Of a stretch of 64,000 nt of DNA, positions 51,355 to 60,313 are shown piece after piece; within the stretch, counting starts at the first letter, position 1; every line of letters begins with the position of its first letter. A program made the position numbers and the translations under genes. The stretch covers positions 1 through 64,000 of the forward strand of contig CAWAPQ010000011.1 of the NCBI GenBank assembly GCA_963783965.1. Reading direction: 5' to 3'. The notes below the pieces were generated by a model. The model did not search any database. It saw only the letters and a list, made by a program, of their open reading frames with translations, and was not told where the DNA came from. Origin of the DNA: Bog-473 sp963783965 (GTDB taxonomy: Bacteria; Actinomycetota; Acidimicrobiia; Acidimicrobiales; RAAP-2).

Positions 51355-52326
51355 TCAGGCCGCGGGCGTGGCCGGCGGCTCGACGTCTGCGGGCCAGAGC
51401 GAGGCCTGGGCCAGTGCGACCAGCGCGGCTTCACGCAACGCCCGGGTGAGGGCGTCGCGCTGTGACGGGACGGTGAGCAGCGTCACGCGCACGGTGACCG
51501 TCGTCGCGTCGGCCGATTGCAGCCCGACCACCGTGGGTGGCTCGGTGCAGTGCCCGGCGAAGGCGGGGCTGGTCGCCACTTCGTGCGCCGCCGTCGCGAT
51601 GATGCCGCGCACCGTCTCGAGGTCTGCCGCACCGGCACCGGGCAACGTGAGGTCGACGATGGCGCGCGCCCAGCCCCGCGAGAGGTTGCCGACGAGACGG
51701 ATGTCGCCGTTGGGGATGACGAAGATGGTGCCGTCGACGCCGCGGAAGCGGGTGAGGCGCATGGTGACTTCCTCCACCACCCCCGTCACGCCGCCCACCG
51801 TGACCGAGTCGCCGACGTTGTACTGGTCCTCCATGGTCATGAGGATTCCCGAGAAGTAATCGCGGACGATCTGCTGCGCACCGAAGCCCAGGGTGGCGCC
51901 GATGATGGTCGCGCTGGCCAGCAGGGGCGTCAGGTTGATGCCGAGCATCCCGAGCACGATGGCGCCGGCCACGACGAAAATGAAGAAGCGCCAGACGTTG
52001 GCGACCACGCCGGACATGGTGGCGACCCGGGCGCTCGTGCGCGTCGAACCGGTGCGGTTGGCCGCCTGGTTGGCCACTCGCTCGAGCACGCGGCGGATCA
52101 CCCGGCTCCCGAGCCGGGCCACGATCAGCGCGATCAGGACAACGATCAGAATGCTGAGCGGGCGCACAATCAGGTCCGTGACCGTCGATGCCGTGTCCGG
52201 GCTGACGCCGGACTTGACCAGGAGGTGGTAGAGCCAGCCCCCGCCCTGGTCGACCTGGTCCGGGTTGCTGGCCGAGCCGAGGGTGCCCACCAGGGCAGGA
52301 AGTGGCGCCAGGGAGGGTGAGGTCAC
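51355..52326 (-). CDS. Small-conductance mechanosensitive channel (MscS family)
   Basis: Opens under membrane tension to release solutes. The 323-residue protein has three N-terminal helices; TM3 and the beta domain read ATLGFGAQQIVRDYFSGI then DSVTVGGVTGVVEEVTMRLTRFRGVDGTIFVIPNG, the core MscS signature. GTG start, divergent from the SEDS gene with only 29 bases between, so their promoters must overlap. Confidence 0.93.
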   Translation of the reverse strand: MTSPSLAPLPALVGTLGSASNPDQVDQGGGWLYHLLVKSGVSPDTASTVTDLIVRPLSILIVVLIALIVARLGSRVIRRVLERVANQAANRTGSTRTSARVATMSGVVANVWRFFIFVVAGAIVLGMLGINLTPLLASATIIGATLGFGAQQIVRDYFSGILMTMEDQYNVGDSVTVGGVTGVVEEVTMRLTRFRGVDGTIFVIPNGDIRLVGNLSRGWARAIVDLTLPGAGAADLETVRGIIATAAHEVATSPAFAGHCTEPPTVVGLQSADATTVTVRVTLLTVPSQRDALTRALREAALVALAQASLWPADVEPPATPAA

Positions 52327-52332
52327 GGCCGG

Positions 52333-52338
52333 TATTCT
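52333..52338 (+). promoter_or_regulatory. -10 box of SEDS gene in 29-bp divergent spacer
   Basis: TATTCT lies 17 bases before the ATG at 52356, implying a leader of about 10 nt. Confidence 0.4.
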
Positions 52339-52355
52339 GTCCCCGAATCCGCGTT

Positions 52356-53507
52356 ATGACCACACTCGCCCGAACACACGTTGCCACCCGCCGCAGCGTT
52401 CCTCCGTTCGACCTGATTCTGCTCACCGCCACCTTGCTGGTGTCGATCATCGGGGTGGTCATGGTCTACACGGCCACCCGGGGCACGCTCCTGGCCCAGG
52501 GAGACGACCCCAAGACCTTCCTCAAGAAGCAGGGCCTCTTCGTGGTGCTGGGCATCATCACCATGGTGGTGGTCGCGCTCATCGATTACCGGCGGCTCGA
52601 GCCGATCGCCAACATCCTGTACTGGGTGATCGTTCTCGCCCTCGTGGGCGTGTTCGCAATCGGCAGCAGCGCCCAGGGCGCCGCGCGCTGGTTCAGCCTG
52701 GGGCCGTTGCAGTTGCAACCATCGGAGTTCGCGGTGCTGGCCCTCATACTGGCCGTGGCGACGTACTGCGCGCGGCGCGAGGAAGAAGGCCTGGCCTGGC
52801 GCGACGTCTTTCGTCTCTTGATCATGGCCGCCATCCCGATCGCCCTGGTGCTGGTCCAGCCCGACCTCGGGACGGCGATGATCATGGTCATCGTGCTCCT
52901 CGTCCTGCTGGCGGTGGCGGGCCTGCCGATCAGGATCCTGTTCATGCTGCTGATCGGCACTGCGCTCGTGGCGTTCGTGGCGGTCGAGGGCGGCCTGCTG
53001 CACCACTACCAGATCGCCCGCCTCACGACCTTCTTGAATCCGAATTCGCACAGCACGAACCCCTTCGTACAGGAGGCGATCTACAACGGCCAGCAGGCCA
53101 AGAACGCCATCGGCTCCGGCGGCCTGCTGGGATCGGGCATCGGCCACGGCGTGGCGACCAACCTCGGTTACGTGCCGGAGCAGCAGACCGACTTCATCTT
53201 CACCGCGGTCGCCGAGCAGCTGGGCTTCGTGGGCTCCGTCGGTGTCCTGGTCCTCCTCGGCGTGATCGCTTGGCGGGTCCTGCATGCCGCCGTGGTGGCT
53301 CGGGACACCTTCGGCCGCCTGATCTGCACGGGCCTGTTCGCCTTCATCTCCTTCAGCGTCTTCCAGAACGCCGGGATGACCATGGGGATCATGCCCATCA
53401 CCGGCATCCCCCTCCCGTTCCTCAGCTACGGCGGAACGGCGGTCCTGGTGTTCTTCGGCGCCGTCGGACTGGCTCTGAGCGTGGGTGCCCGACGGAAATT
53501 CCGATGA
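52356..53507 (+). CDS. SEDS peptidoglycan glycosyltransferase, RodA-like
   Basis: Polymerises lipid II for wall elongation, with a class B PBP. The 383-residue protein has about ten membrane helices and the SEDS hallmarks: GAARWFSLGPLQLQPSEF, the conserved Asp in PDLGTAMI, TDFIFTAVAEQLGFVG, and ITGIPLPFLSYGG. It is shorter than most FtsW and fits RodA better. No PBP gene is adjacent in the window. ATGA overlap with the DUF151 gene. Confidence 0.9.
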   Translation: MTTLARTHVATRRSVPPFDLILLTATLLVSIIGVVMVYTATRGTLLAQGDDPKTFLKKQGLFVVLGIITMVVVALIDYRRLEPIANILYWVIVLALVGVFAIGSSAQGAARWFSLGPLQLQPSEFAVLALILAVATYCARREEEGLAWRDVFRLLIMAAIPIALVLVQPDLGTAMIMVIVLLVLLAVAGLPIRILFMLLIGTALVAFVAVEGGLLHHYQIARLTTFLNPNSHSTNPFVQEAIYNGQQAKNAIGSGGLLGSGIGHGVATNLGYVPEQQTDFIFTAVAEQLGFVGSVGVLVLLGVIAWRVLHAAVVARDTFGRLICTGLFAFISFSVFQNAGMTMGIMPITGIPLPFLSYGGTAVLVFFGAVGLALSVGARRKFR

Positions 53508-54016
53508 CCGACGTGCAGCCCCAGCCCCAGGCCGAACCGGTCGTGTCCCTGCCCGTTCCGGCTTTCCGGGTCATGGACGTCGAGGACGTCTCCATGGACC
53601 TGCCCTCGCCGTACCCGGCCGTCACCCTGGTCGAGTCCGAGCCTCCGATGCGGGCGCTGGTCTTCCCGGTGGGCCTCCCGGAGGGCACCGCCATGGCCCA
53701 GGCCCTCCGGCGCATGGACTCGCGCCGCCCCATGACGCACGAGCTCTTCATGCAGGTGATGCAGCAGGCCCGCATCGACGTGATCGCGGTGCGCCTGACC
53801 GGGCGGGACGAGGGGAACCTGCTGGCCGAGCTGGATCTCATGACCCCCGGGGGGCGGGTGCGGGTGGACTGCCGTCCCTCCGACGGCATCGTGCTGGCGT
53901 TGCGCATGCCGGTCCCGGCCCCGATCCTGGCCGACGAGCGCCTGCTCGAGGACTTGGGCGACGTCGTCCCGTTCACGGACGACCTGCCACCCGCCGACGG
54001 GTCCATCGAGCCATAG
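53504..54016 (+). CDS. DUF151 bifunctional nuclease-domain protein
   Basis: A 170-residue protein with the DUF151 core (PMTHELFMQVMQQARIDVIAVRLTG then CRPSDGIVLALRM). Plant and bacterial DUF151 proteins have reported DNase/RNase activity. A 50-residue Pro/Val-rich N-terminal part precedes the core. The start is fixed by the ATGA overlap with the SEDS gene. Longer frames upstream run through that gene and are not real. Confidence 0.85.
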   Translation: MTDVQPQPQAEPVVSLPVPAFRVMDVEDVSMDLPSPYPAVTLVESEPPMRALVFPVGLPEGTAMAQALRRMDSRRPMTHELFMQVMQQARIDVIAVRLTGRDEGNLLAELDLMTPGGRVRVDCRPSDGIVLALRMPVPAPILADERLLEDLGDVVPFTDDLPPADGSIEP

Positions 54017-54055
54017 CGTGCAGCACACCGGTCGCGGATCTGATCTGATCGGGTC

Positions 54056-54376
54056 ATGACGCTCATCAAGATCAACGCCATCACCGTGCCGGAGAACTCG
54101 GGCGACGAACTCGCTCGGCGCTTCGCGGCGCGGGCGGGTGCCGTCGACGATCAGGACGGCTTCGAGGGCTTCGAGCTCCTCCGTCCCACTGACGATCGCC
54201 TGCAGTGGCTGGTCGTCACCCGCTGGCGTGACGAGGAATCGTTCCAGAAATGGGTGTCGTCGCCGGCCTTCGCCCACGGCCACGCCGGTGCAGATCGCCC
54301 CTCACCTCATGGCGGCCCGGTGTCGGTGTCGTCCGAGCTCTGGTCCTACGAGGTGGCGGGCGGCTCGAAGGGCTGA
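54056..54376 (+). CDS. MhuD-like haem-degrading monooxygenase (ABM fold)
   Basis: A 106-residue dimeric ferredoxin-like fold protein closely resembling mycobacterial MhuD. It has Asn7 in KINAI and Trp66 in FQKW at the same positions as in MhuD; His76 in AHGHAG corresponds to the proximal haem ligand H75. MhuD breaks haem to mycobilin and iron without releasing CO. Function by homology is likely but no haem-uptake genes are adjacent. Two short spacers separate it from the neighbours. Confidence 0.8.
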   Translation: MTLIKINAITVPENSGDELARRFAARAGAVDDQDGFEGFELLRPTDDRLQWLVVTRWRDEESFQKWVSSPAFAHGHAGADRPSPHGGPVSVSSELWSYEVAGGSKG

Positions 54377-54387
54377 CGCACCGGCCC

Positions 54388-55770
54388 TCAGCGAGCCGGG
54401 ACCATCGGACGTTCACCCGGTGCCGCAGCGGTGCCGGCGGCCAGCATTTCGGCCTGCGCCACCGCGCCCTCGTCGGAGATGCGCAGCATCAACGCGATGA
54501 GGACGTAATTGGCCAGCAGCGACGAACCGCCGTAGGCGACGAACGGCAGCGTGATGCCGGTAAAGGGCAAGAGCCGCACCACGCCCGCCATGATGAAGAA
54601 GGCCTGGAACCCCAGGATCAGCGTCAGCCCTGTCGCCATCAGCCGCGAGAAGTCAGAGCGCGCCGTCTGGGCCACCCGGAAGCCCGAGCCCACCAGAAGG
54701 ATGAAGGCCATGACGACGGCGGCACAGCCGATGAGGCCCATCTCGGTCCCGATGGCGGCGAAGATCATGTCGCTCGTGAGCTCGGGGACGGTCCCGACGA
54801 AGTGGGGAGCCTGGCCGAGGCCCGTGCCCCCGACGCCGCCGTCCCCGAGGCTGAACCAGGCCACGCTCAGCTGGGTGTTGCCGGGGTTCTTCGTCGTCGG
54901 CCACGGGTTCTGCCATTGGGCGACGCGCACATGCACCTGGTTGAAATATCGTGCCGCGATATAGGCGCCGACGCCGAACAGGATCAGCCCGAGCACGAGG
55001 TAGCCGAAGCGGCCGGTGGCCACCCACAGCAGGCCGATAAAGAGCACGAAGAGCAGGGCGGCGAAACCGATGTCGTCCTCCAGCCCGATCACCGCCATGG
55101 CGGCGCCCCACGCCACGATGATGGGGATGAGTGGCCGCGGGTCCAGATAGAGGCGGTTCCCGATCTGCGCCGTCGGGATCGACAGCATCTCCTTGTTCTC
55201 CGCGAAGTACGAGGCGAAGAAGATGCACAGCAGGATCTTGGAGAACTCAATCGGCTGGAACGACAAGCTGCCGAAGTGCACCCACAGGCGGGCCCCGTAA
55301 ATCGGGGAGAAGAACAGCGGCGCCACCAAGAAGATGCCGGCCACGAGCAGGAGCAGATAGCGGTAGCGCTCCAGGTCGCGTGAGTAGCGCACGACGAGGA
55401 GGGTGAGGACGTAGAGCATCACACCCAAGGCGGCCCAGGCGGCCTGTCCCTGGGCCTGGCCCGGGTTCCACCGGGCGATGACGACGTAGCCGATCCCGTT
55501 GAGGAGCACGGCCAACGGCAGGATCACCGCGTTGGCCCTCGGCGCCAGCCAGCGGTTGGCCATGTGGGCCACCAGCGCCAGCCCGAGTACGACTCCGAGG
55601 AAGACGCCGATGTTGTCGGGGATCTTCGACTTCTGGCCCAGCACCGCGATGATGTAGAGCGCGACGATCAGGAGCGCGCCGAAGAGGAGCAGGCCCAGCT
55701 CGGTCCGCCGCTTCGGCTTGGGGCCGAACACGTAACGCGGGAAAGGCGTGCGGCGGGCAGTGGACGGCAC
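54388..55770 (-). CDS. SEDS family protein, FtsW/RodA
   Basis: Second SEDS glycosyltransferase here, 460 residues, about 12 membrane helices. Hallmarks are GARLWVHFGSLSFQPIEFSK, LEDDIGFAALLF with the conserved acidic residues, SDMIFAAIGTEMGLIG, and FTGITLPFVAYGGSSLL. It is longer than the first one, with extra N-terminal helices, like the FtsW/RodA proteins found with PBPs in actinobacteria. GTG start; a minus-strand TACGAT (55778-55783) ends seven bases before it, implying a leaderless transcript. Confidence 0.9.
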   Translation of the reverse strand: MPSTARRTPFPRYVFGPKPKRRTELGLLLFGALLIVALYIIAVLGQKSKIPDNIGVFLGVVLGLALVAHMANRWLAPRANAVILPLAVLLNGIGYVVIARWNPGQAQGQAAWAALGVMLYVLTLLVVRYSRDLERYRYLLLLVAGIFLVAPLFFSPIYGARLWVHFGSLSFQPIEFSKILLCIFFASYFAENKEMLSIPTAQIGNRLYLDPRPLIPIIVAWGAAMAVIGLEDDIGFAALLFVLFIGLLWVATGRFGYLVLGLILFGVGAYIAARYFNQVHVRVAQWQNPWPTTKNPGNTQLSVAWFSLGDGGVGGTGLGQAPHFVGTVPELTSDMIFAAIGTEMGLIGCAAVVMAFILLVGSGFRVAQTARSDFSRLMATGLTLILGFQAFFIMAGVVRLLPFTGITLPFVAYGGSSLLANYVLIALMLRISDEGAVAQAEMLAAGTAAAPGERPMVPAR

Positions 55771-55777
55771 CGGGCGA

Positions 55778-55800
55778 ATCGTAGTGGTGGGGGGTAGGAT
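55778..55800. promoter_or_regulatory. Divergent -10 boxes for SEDS gene and ppk
   Basis: TACGAT on the minus strand (55778-55783) serves the SEDS gene leaderlessly. TAGGAT on the plus strand (55795-55800) is the candidate for ppk, giving a leader of about 40 nt. Only 11 bases separate them, so binding of polymerase at one may exclude the other. Confidence 0.45.
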
Positions 55801-55846
55801 TCAGGGTGACATCCCGCCTCGCACGCTTCGCGCCGCACCCCCTCAC

Positions 55847-58102
55847 ATGACCCAGACCCAGCCTCAGCACCAACCCCCGGCGCAGCCGGAGTCCCAGGTC
55901 ACGGGCGATGGGCCGGCTCCCGAGGTGCGCATCGGGGAAGAGGTCGAGCACCCCACGGCACCGACCTACCAGGAGATCGAGGCGTTCGGCTACCAGCGCT
56001 TCACCAACCGGGAGCAGTCGCGCCTCGACTTCGGTGCCCGCCTGCTCGACCTGGCCGAGGACGACGGCGTGCCGCTGCTGGAGCGGGCGAAGTTCCTTGC
56101 CATCTTCTCCGAGCTGCTCGACGAGTTCTACCAAATACGGGTCGCCGCCCTCGAGGACCAAGTCGCAGCAGGCGTGCGCACCCGCTCGGTCGACGGGCTG
56201 CGTCCCGGAGAGCAGCTGACGATGATCAGGGCCAGGGTGGAGGAGCTGGTCCGGCGGGAGGACCACATCTTCCTCGATCTCCTCGTGCCGGCTTTGGCCG
56301 AAGCGGGAATCCGCTTCGCCAGTTGGTCCTCGCTGGACGACGAGGACCGCGCGCATCTGGTGGATGTCTTCCAGCGCCAGATCTATCCGGTGCTCACGCC
56401 GCTGGCCGTCGACCCCGGCCACCCCTTCCCCTACATCTCGAACCTCTCCCTCAACCTGGTGGTCGAGGTCCAGGATCCGACGTCCGGCGAAGGCCGCATC
56501 GCCCGGGTCAAGGTGCCCCCGGCCCTGCCCCGCTTCGTGGTGATGCCCGACGGAGAGCGCTTCGTGCCCCTCGAGCAGGTCATCGCCGCCCACCTGGACT
56601 CCCTGTTCCCGGGCATGACCATCGGCCACCACCACGCCTTCCGGGTCACCCGCAACGCCGACCTCGTGCTCGAGGAGGACGAGGCGGACGACCTGCTGGT
56701 CGCCATTGAGATGGAGCTGCGCCGACGCCGCTTCGGCAAGGCCCTCCGGCTCGAGATCGAAGCGGACATGGGTCAGGATCTCGCCGACCTGCTGGCCACC
56801 GAGCTCGAGGTCGGGGCCGACGGCGTCTTCCGCGTCGGCGCACCGCTGGACCTGAGCGGGTTGTGGGGCGTCTACGCACTGGACCGTCCCGACCTGCACG
56901 GCGAGACCTGGACGCCGATGACACCCCCGCGGCTGGGCCAGGTCGCCCACGATCCGGCCGAGTTCTTCGCCCTCCTGCGCGAGCGCGACGTGCTGGTGCA
57001 CCACCCCTATGACTCGTTCGCCACCTCGGTCGAGGCCTTCGTGGCGCAGGCGGCCGAGGACCCGGCGGTCCTGGGGATCAAGCAGACCCTCTACCGCACC
57101 GGCGGCGACAGCCCGATCGTGCAGTCCCTGATTCAGGCCGCGGAGAACGGCAAGCAGGTGGCCGCCATCGTCGAGCTCAAGGCGCGCTTCGACGAGGAGG
57201 CGAACATCGGTTGGGCCCGCGCGCTCGAAGAGGTGGGCGTCCACGTGGTCTACGGCATCGTCGGCCTCAAGACGCATTCGAAGACGGCGCTCGTGCTGCG
57301 CCGTGAGGACGATGGCGTGCGGCACTACTGCCATGTGGGCACGGGCAACTACAACTCCAAGACGGCGCGCATCTACGAGGATCTCGGGCTGCTCACCTCG
57401 GACCCCGAGATCGGCGCCGACGTCGGCGAGCTCTTCAACTACCTCACGGGGTTCTCCCGCCACGCCGACTACCGCCAGATCCTCGTGTCGCCGGTGACCG
57501 TTCGCAAGCGCATCCACGCCATGATCGAGGAGCAGGCCGAGGCGGGCCCGGCGGGCCGCATCGTCATGAAGCTCAACGGCCTCACCGATGCGTCCATGAT
57601 CGATGCTCTCTACCGAGCCTCGGGCGCCGGCGTGGAGATCGATCTCGCAGTGCGCGGCCTGTGCCGCCTGCGCCCCGGCATCCCCGAACTGTCGGAGCGC
57701 ATCCGCGTCCGTTCCATTGTGGGGAACTTCCTGGAGCATTCGCGGATCTACCGCTTCGGTGGTGCCCCCGCCGACCCGGCGGCCGGACCCGGTCTGCCTC
57801 TCAAGATCTTCATCGGCTCGGCGGACCTCATGGGGCGCAACCTCGATCGCCGCATTGAGGTCGTCGTTCCGGTGCGCGACCCGGAGCTGCAGTCCCGGCT
57901 CTTCGAGGTGCTCGATCTCGTGTTTGCCGATGAGACCAACGCCTGGGAACTCGGATCGGATCGGCGCTGGCGCCGGGTGCCCAACCGCCACGGCGTGAGC
58001 TCGCAGGAGCGGTTGAAGGAGCTGGCGCGGGAGCGGGCCCGCCGGCGTCTCGACTCGGACCTCCGTGTCGGAGAGGGTGAAGAGGCCAAGCCTCCCGCGT
58101 AG
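55847..58102 (+). CDS. ppk: Polyphosphate kinase 1
   Basis: Makes polyphosphate from ATP reversibly. The 751-residue protein has the N domain (RFTNREQSRLDFGARLL), head domain, and C1/C2 catalytic domains with LKTHSKTALVLRRE and NFLEHSRIYRFGG; the His residues in HSK and EHSR are the conserved phosphorylated/catalytic ones. ATG at 55847 gives a 45-residue Gln/Pro/acidic N-terminal extension. It is divergent from the SEDS gene. Confidence 0.95.
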   Translation: MTQTQPQHQPPAQPESQVTGDGPAPEVRIGEEVEHPTAPTYQEIEAFGYQRFTNREQSRLDFGARLLDLAEDDGVPLLERAKFLAIFSELLDEFYQIRVAALEDQVAAGVRTRSVDGLRPGEQLTMIRARVEELVRREDHIFLDLLVPALAEAGIRFASWSSLDDEDRAHLVDVFQRQIYPVLTPLAVDPGHPFPYISNLSLNLVVEVQDPTSGEGRIARVKVPPALPRFVVMPDGERFVPLEQVIAAHLDSLFPGMTIGHHHAFRVTRNADLVLEEDEADDLLVAIEMELRRRRFGKALRLEIEADMGQDLADLLATELEVGADGVFRVGAPLDLSGLWGVYALDRPDLHGETWTPMTPPRLGQVAHDPAEFFALLRERDVLVHHPYDSFATSVEAFVAQAAEDPAVLGIKQTLYRTGGDSPIVQSLIQAAENGKQVAAIVELKARFDEEANIGWARALEEVGVHVVYGIVGLKTHSKTALVLRREDDGVRHYCHVGTGNYNSKTARIYEDLGLLTSDPEIGADVGELFNYLTGFSRHADYRQILVSPVTVRKRIHAMIEEQAEAGPAGRIVMKLNGLTDASMIDALYRASGAGVEIDLAVRGLCRLRPGIPELSERIRVRSIVGNFLEHSRIYRFGGAPADPAAGPGLPLKIFIGSADLMGRNLDRRIEVVVPVRDPELQSRLFEVLDLVFADETNAWELGSDRRWRRVPNRHGVSSQERLKELARERARRRLDSDLRVGEGEEAKPPA

Positions 58103-58176
58103 CGGGGCCCGGGCAGTTCCGGGTCACGAGCGCGGCGATCGGGGCGCCCAGGTGCAGGTCCGGCGGTGGTCGCCGC

Positions 58177-58182
58177 TACCAT
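58177..58182 (+). promoter_or_regulatory. -10 box of GT87 gene, leaderless
   Basis: TACCAT ends eight bases before the ATG at 58191 with no ribosome-binding site. Confidence 0.5.
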
Positions 58183-58190
58183 CCCGCGCC

Positions 58191-59423
58191 ATGTCCGGTG
58201 ACACGCTGGCCCTGCGCATGCGCGCCATCGCGTCGAGCCGCGGCTGGGCCTGGCCCGCCCTGGCCGCTGCCGTCGCGTTCGTCGGCGCGTCGGGTCTCGC
58301 CTTCTTCCACCAGCAGCTGGACCTGAGCACCTACCTCCTGGGCGGGGCGCACGCGTCGTCGAACGATCTCTTCACCGTGACCTACCCGACCGACCATCTC
58401 GGCTTCACGTACCCGCCGTTTTCCGCCCTGTTGTTCGCTCCGTTCGCCCACTTCCCGCTGCGCGCCTGTGAGGTGGTCTTTTCCTGGGTCAACCTTGCGG
58501 CGCTCTTCGGGTTGATCGTCGTCAGCCTGCGTGCCGTCTGCCGCGAGCTGGACAAGCGGACCCTCCTGTGGTGGGGCCTCGCCCTCGTGCTGCCGGTGGT
58601 GCTGTTCGACCCGGTGCGCCAGACCTTCCTGCTCGGTCAGGTCAACATCATTCTGGCGCTGATGATCGTGGCCGACCTCACCATGGACCTGCCGATTCCG
58701 CGCGGCATCCTGGTCGGGTTGGCCGCCGCCATCAAGGTGACGCCCATCATCCTGATCCCGTACCTCTTCCTCACCCGACAGGGCCGGTCCGGCGTGCGCG
58801 CCATCGCCTCCTTCCTGGGCGCAGCCGCGTTGGCCGTGGCGTTCAACGCCTCCACTTCGTGGTCGTACTGGACGCACTACATACGCGACCCGCAGCGGGC
58901 AGGCATGTTGTCCTGGATCGGCAACCAGGGCGTCCTGGGCGCCACCGAGCGCATGCTGGGCCACACGGTGACCACGCCCACCACCTTCGTGATCGTGATG
59001 ACGGTCGGCGTCCTCGGCCTCCTGATCGCCGCCGGCGCCTACCGCCGTTCCTCGCCGGTCCTCGGGCTCCTGGTGGTGGAGGCCACCGAGTCATTGGCCA
59101 GCCCGGTCTCGTGGTCGCACCACTTCATCTGGATGGTGCTGCTGGTGGCGTGGCTGGCCCTGGCCGAGGACCGTCCCCGTGCCGGCGAATGGTGGGCGCT
59201 GGCCCTGGCCGCGCTCCTGTGGGCCGCGCCGTACTGGTGGGTGCCCCACGGCCCCGGCGTCCGCTTCGCGGGGCGGGGCTGGTTGCTCCCGGTCGGCGAC
59301 GCCTACGTGCTCGTCTTCATCGTGGTGCTCATCGGGGCGGCGGTCCGCGTGGCCCGCTCCTCTGTCGAGCGGCCCTTGCGCCAAGGCCGGCGGACGATGG
59401 CGCCGACGGGCGCCGGCTCCTGA
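58191..59423 (+). CDS. GT87 family polyprenol-phosphate-mannose-dependent mannosyltransferase
   Basis: A 410-residue protein with about ten membrane helices of the GT-C fold, like mycobacterial PimE and Rv2181. The conserved early loop around FTYPPFSALLFAPFA and the later KVTPIILIPYLF segment fit DUF2029/GT87. Such enzymes add alpha-mannose to lipid-linked glycans outside the membrane, using polyprenyl-phosphate-mannose, which the Ppm homologue at 62911 would supply. The ATG follows a leaderless -10 box; longer starts were discarded. Confidence 0.85.
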   Translation: MSGDTLALRMRAIASSRGWAWPALAAAVAFVGASGLAFFHQQLDLSTYLLGGAHASSNDLFTVTYPTDHLGFTYPPFSALLFAPFAHFPLRACEVVFSWVNLAALFGLIVVSLRAVCRELDKRTLLWWGLALVLPVVLFDPVRQTFLLGQVNIILALMIVADLTMDLPIPRGILVGLAAAIKVTPIILIPYLFLTRQGRSGVRAIASFLGAAALAVAFNASTSWSYWTHYIRDPQRAGMLSWIGNQGVLGATERMLGHTVTTPTTFVIVMTVGVLGLLIAAGAYRRSSPVLGLLVVEATESLASPVSWSHHFIWMVLLVAWLALAEDRPRAGEWWALALAALLWAAPYWWVPHGPGVRFAGRGWLLPVGDAYVLVFIVVLIGAAVRVARSSVERPLRQGRRTMAPTGAGS

Positions 59424-59436
59424 GCGAGATCCTCCG

Positions 59437-60282
59437 TCAAGAACCGCGCGCCGGATCGGGCTCGCAGACGAGGACGACCGAGTGGGCGCCCGGGTCGAGA
59501 CGACGCTCCGTCGACGTCGCGACGTGGGTCACCCGCCAGCCGGTCACCACCGCCAGCTTCTGAGGGTCACCGGGACGCCACTCGTGCCGTCGCTGCTGGT
59601 CGGCGACCTGACGCAGGAGACCCGTGGCGGAGCGCAGCACCCGGGCCGGTGCGCTTCCCTCGGGCACGACGGAGAAGGCGGCGACCAGGACGCTGCCGGG
59701 GGCGGCCCGGGCGCGCAGCGCGGTGCAGGCCGACGCGCTGGCCTCCAGCGTCAACGTGTCGAAGAGCCCCTCACCGACGAAGAGCGAGGCTGCGGCCGCG
59801 TCGTGTCCGGCCGCCTGCAGGGCGGCACCGAGGTCCTCGGTCGGGTCATCGGCCGCGCCGTCAGTCTGGAGGTCGACCTCGACGTACGTCGTGGCGGGAG
59901 TCGAAATGCCGAGCGCGTCGAGCCGGCGGCGCTTGTCCGCCTGGGCCTGGGGCGGGTCCACCTCGAACCAGCGCACCACCCCACCGCCGAAGCGCAACGC
60001 GCGGCCGTCGTCGCTCGCACCCAGCAAGACGATCTGCTCCGTGCCGCGGCCGAGGGCGCGCGCCACCTCGGCGTCGATCACCTGCGTGCGAAGGGCCAGC
60101 GGGGCGCCCCGGCCGAGCGGGACGCTGACGCCACCGGCGAGGGAGCGGTAGAAGCGACGCTCCGCCGCGACATCGCCGCCGGGCGTGGACGGGCGCGTGC
60201 GCTCCAGCCGGAGTCGCTGCGCCGCCACCCAGCGGGCCGTGAGCGATGGGCGGCCGGGGCGCATCAGCTGGGCTGCCCGCAC
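59437..60282 (-). CDS. Class I SAM-dependent methyltransferase (PPM1/LCMT-like)
   Basis: A 281-residue protein of the actinobacterial LCMT-like methyltransferase group. The N-terminus has SLTARWVAAQRLRLERTRP, then DAEVARALGRGTEQIVLLGASDDGRA for SAM binding and FEVDPPQAQADKRRRL. Several paralogues per genome are common; substrates are mostly unknown. A shorter start at residue 7 is possible. It lies 31 bases after the YbhN-type gene on the same strand, so co-transcription is likely. Confidence 0.82.
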   Translation of the reverse strand: MRAAQLMRPGRPSLTARWVAAQRLRLERTRPSTPGGDVAAERRFYRSLAGGVSVPLGRGAPLALRTQVIDAEVARALGRGTEQIVLLGASDDGRALRFGGGVVRWFEVDPPQAQADKRRRLDALGISTPATTYVEVDLQTDGAADDPTEDLGAALQAAGHDAAAASLFVGEGLFDTLTLEASASACTALRARAAPGSVLVAAFSVVPEGSAPARVLRSATGLLRQVADQQRRHEWRPGDPQKLAVVTGWRVTHVATSTERRLDPGAHSVVLVCEPDPARGS

Positions 60283-60313
60283 AGCGCCGAGGGTGTCGGG
60301 GACGTCAGGGGAG

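Noticed and set aside
55247..57991. 914-residue minus-strand open frame opposite ppk
   Set aside because: Same type of shadow; the true SEDS gene is in another frame and ppk is unambiguous.
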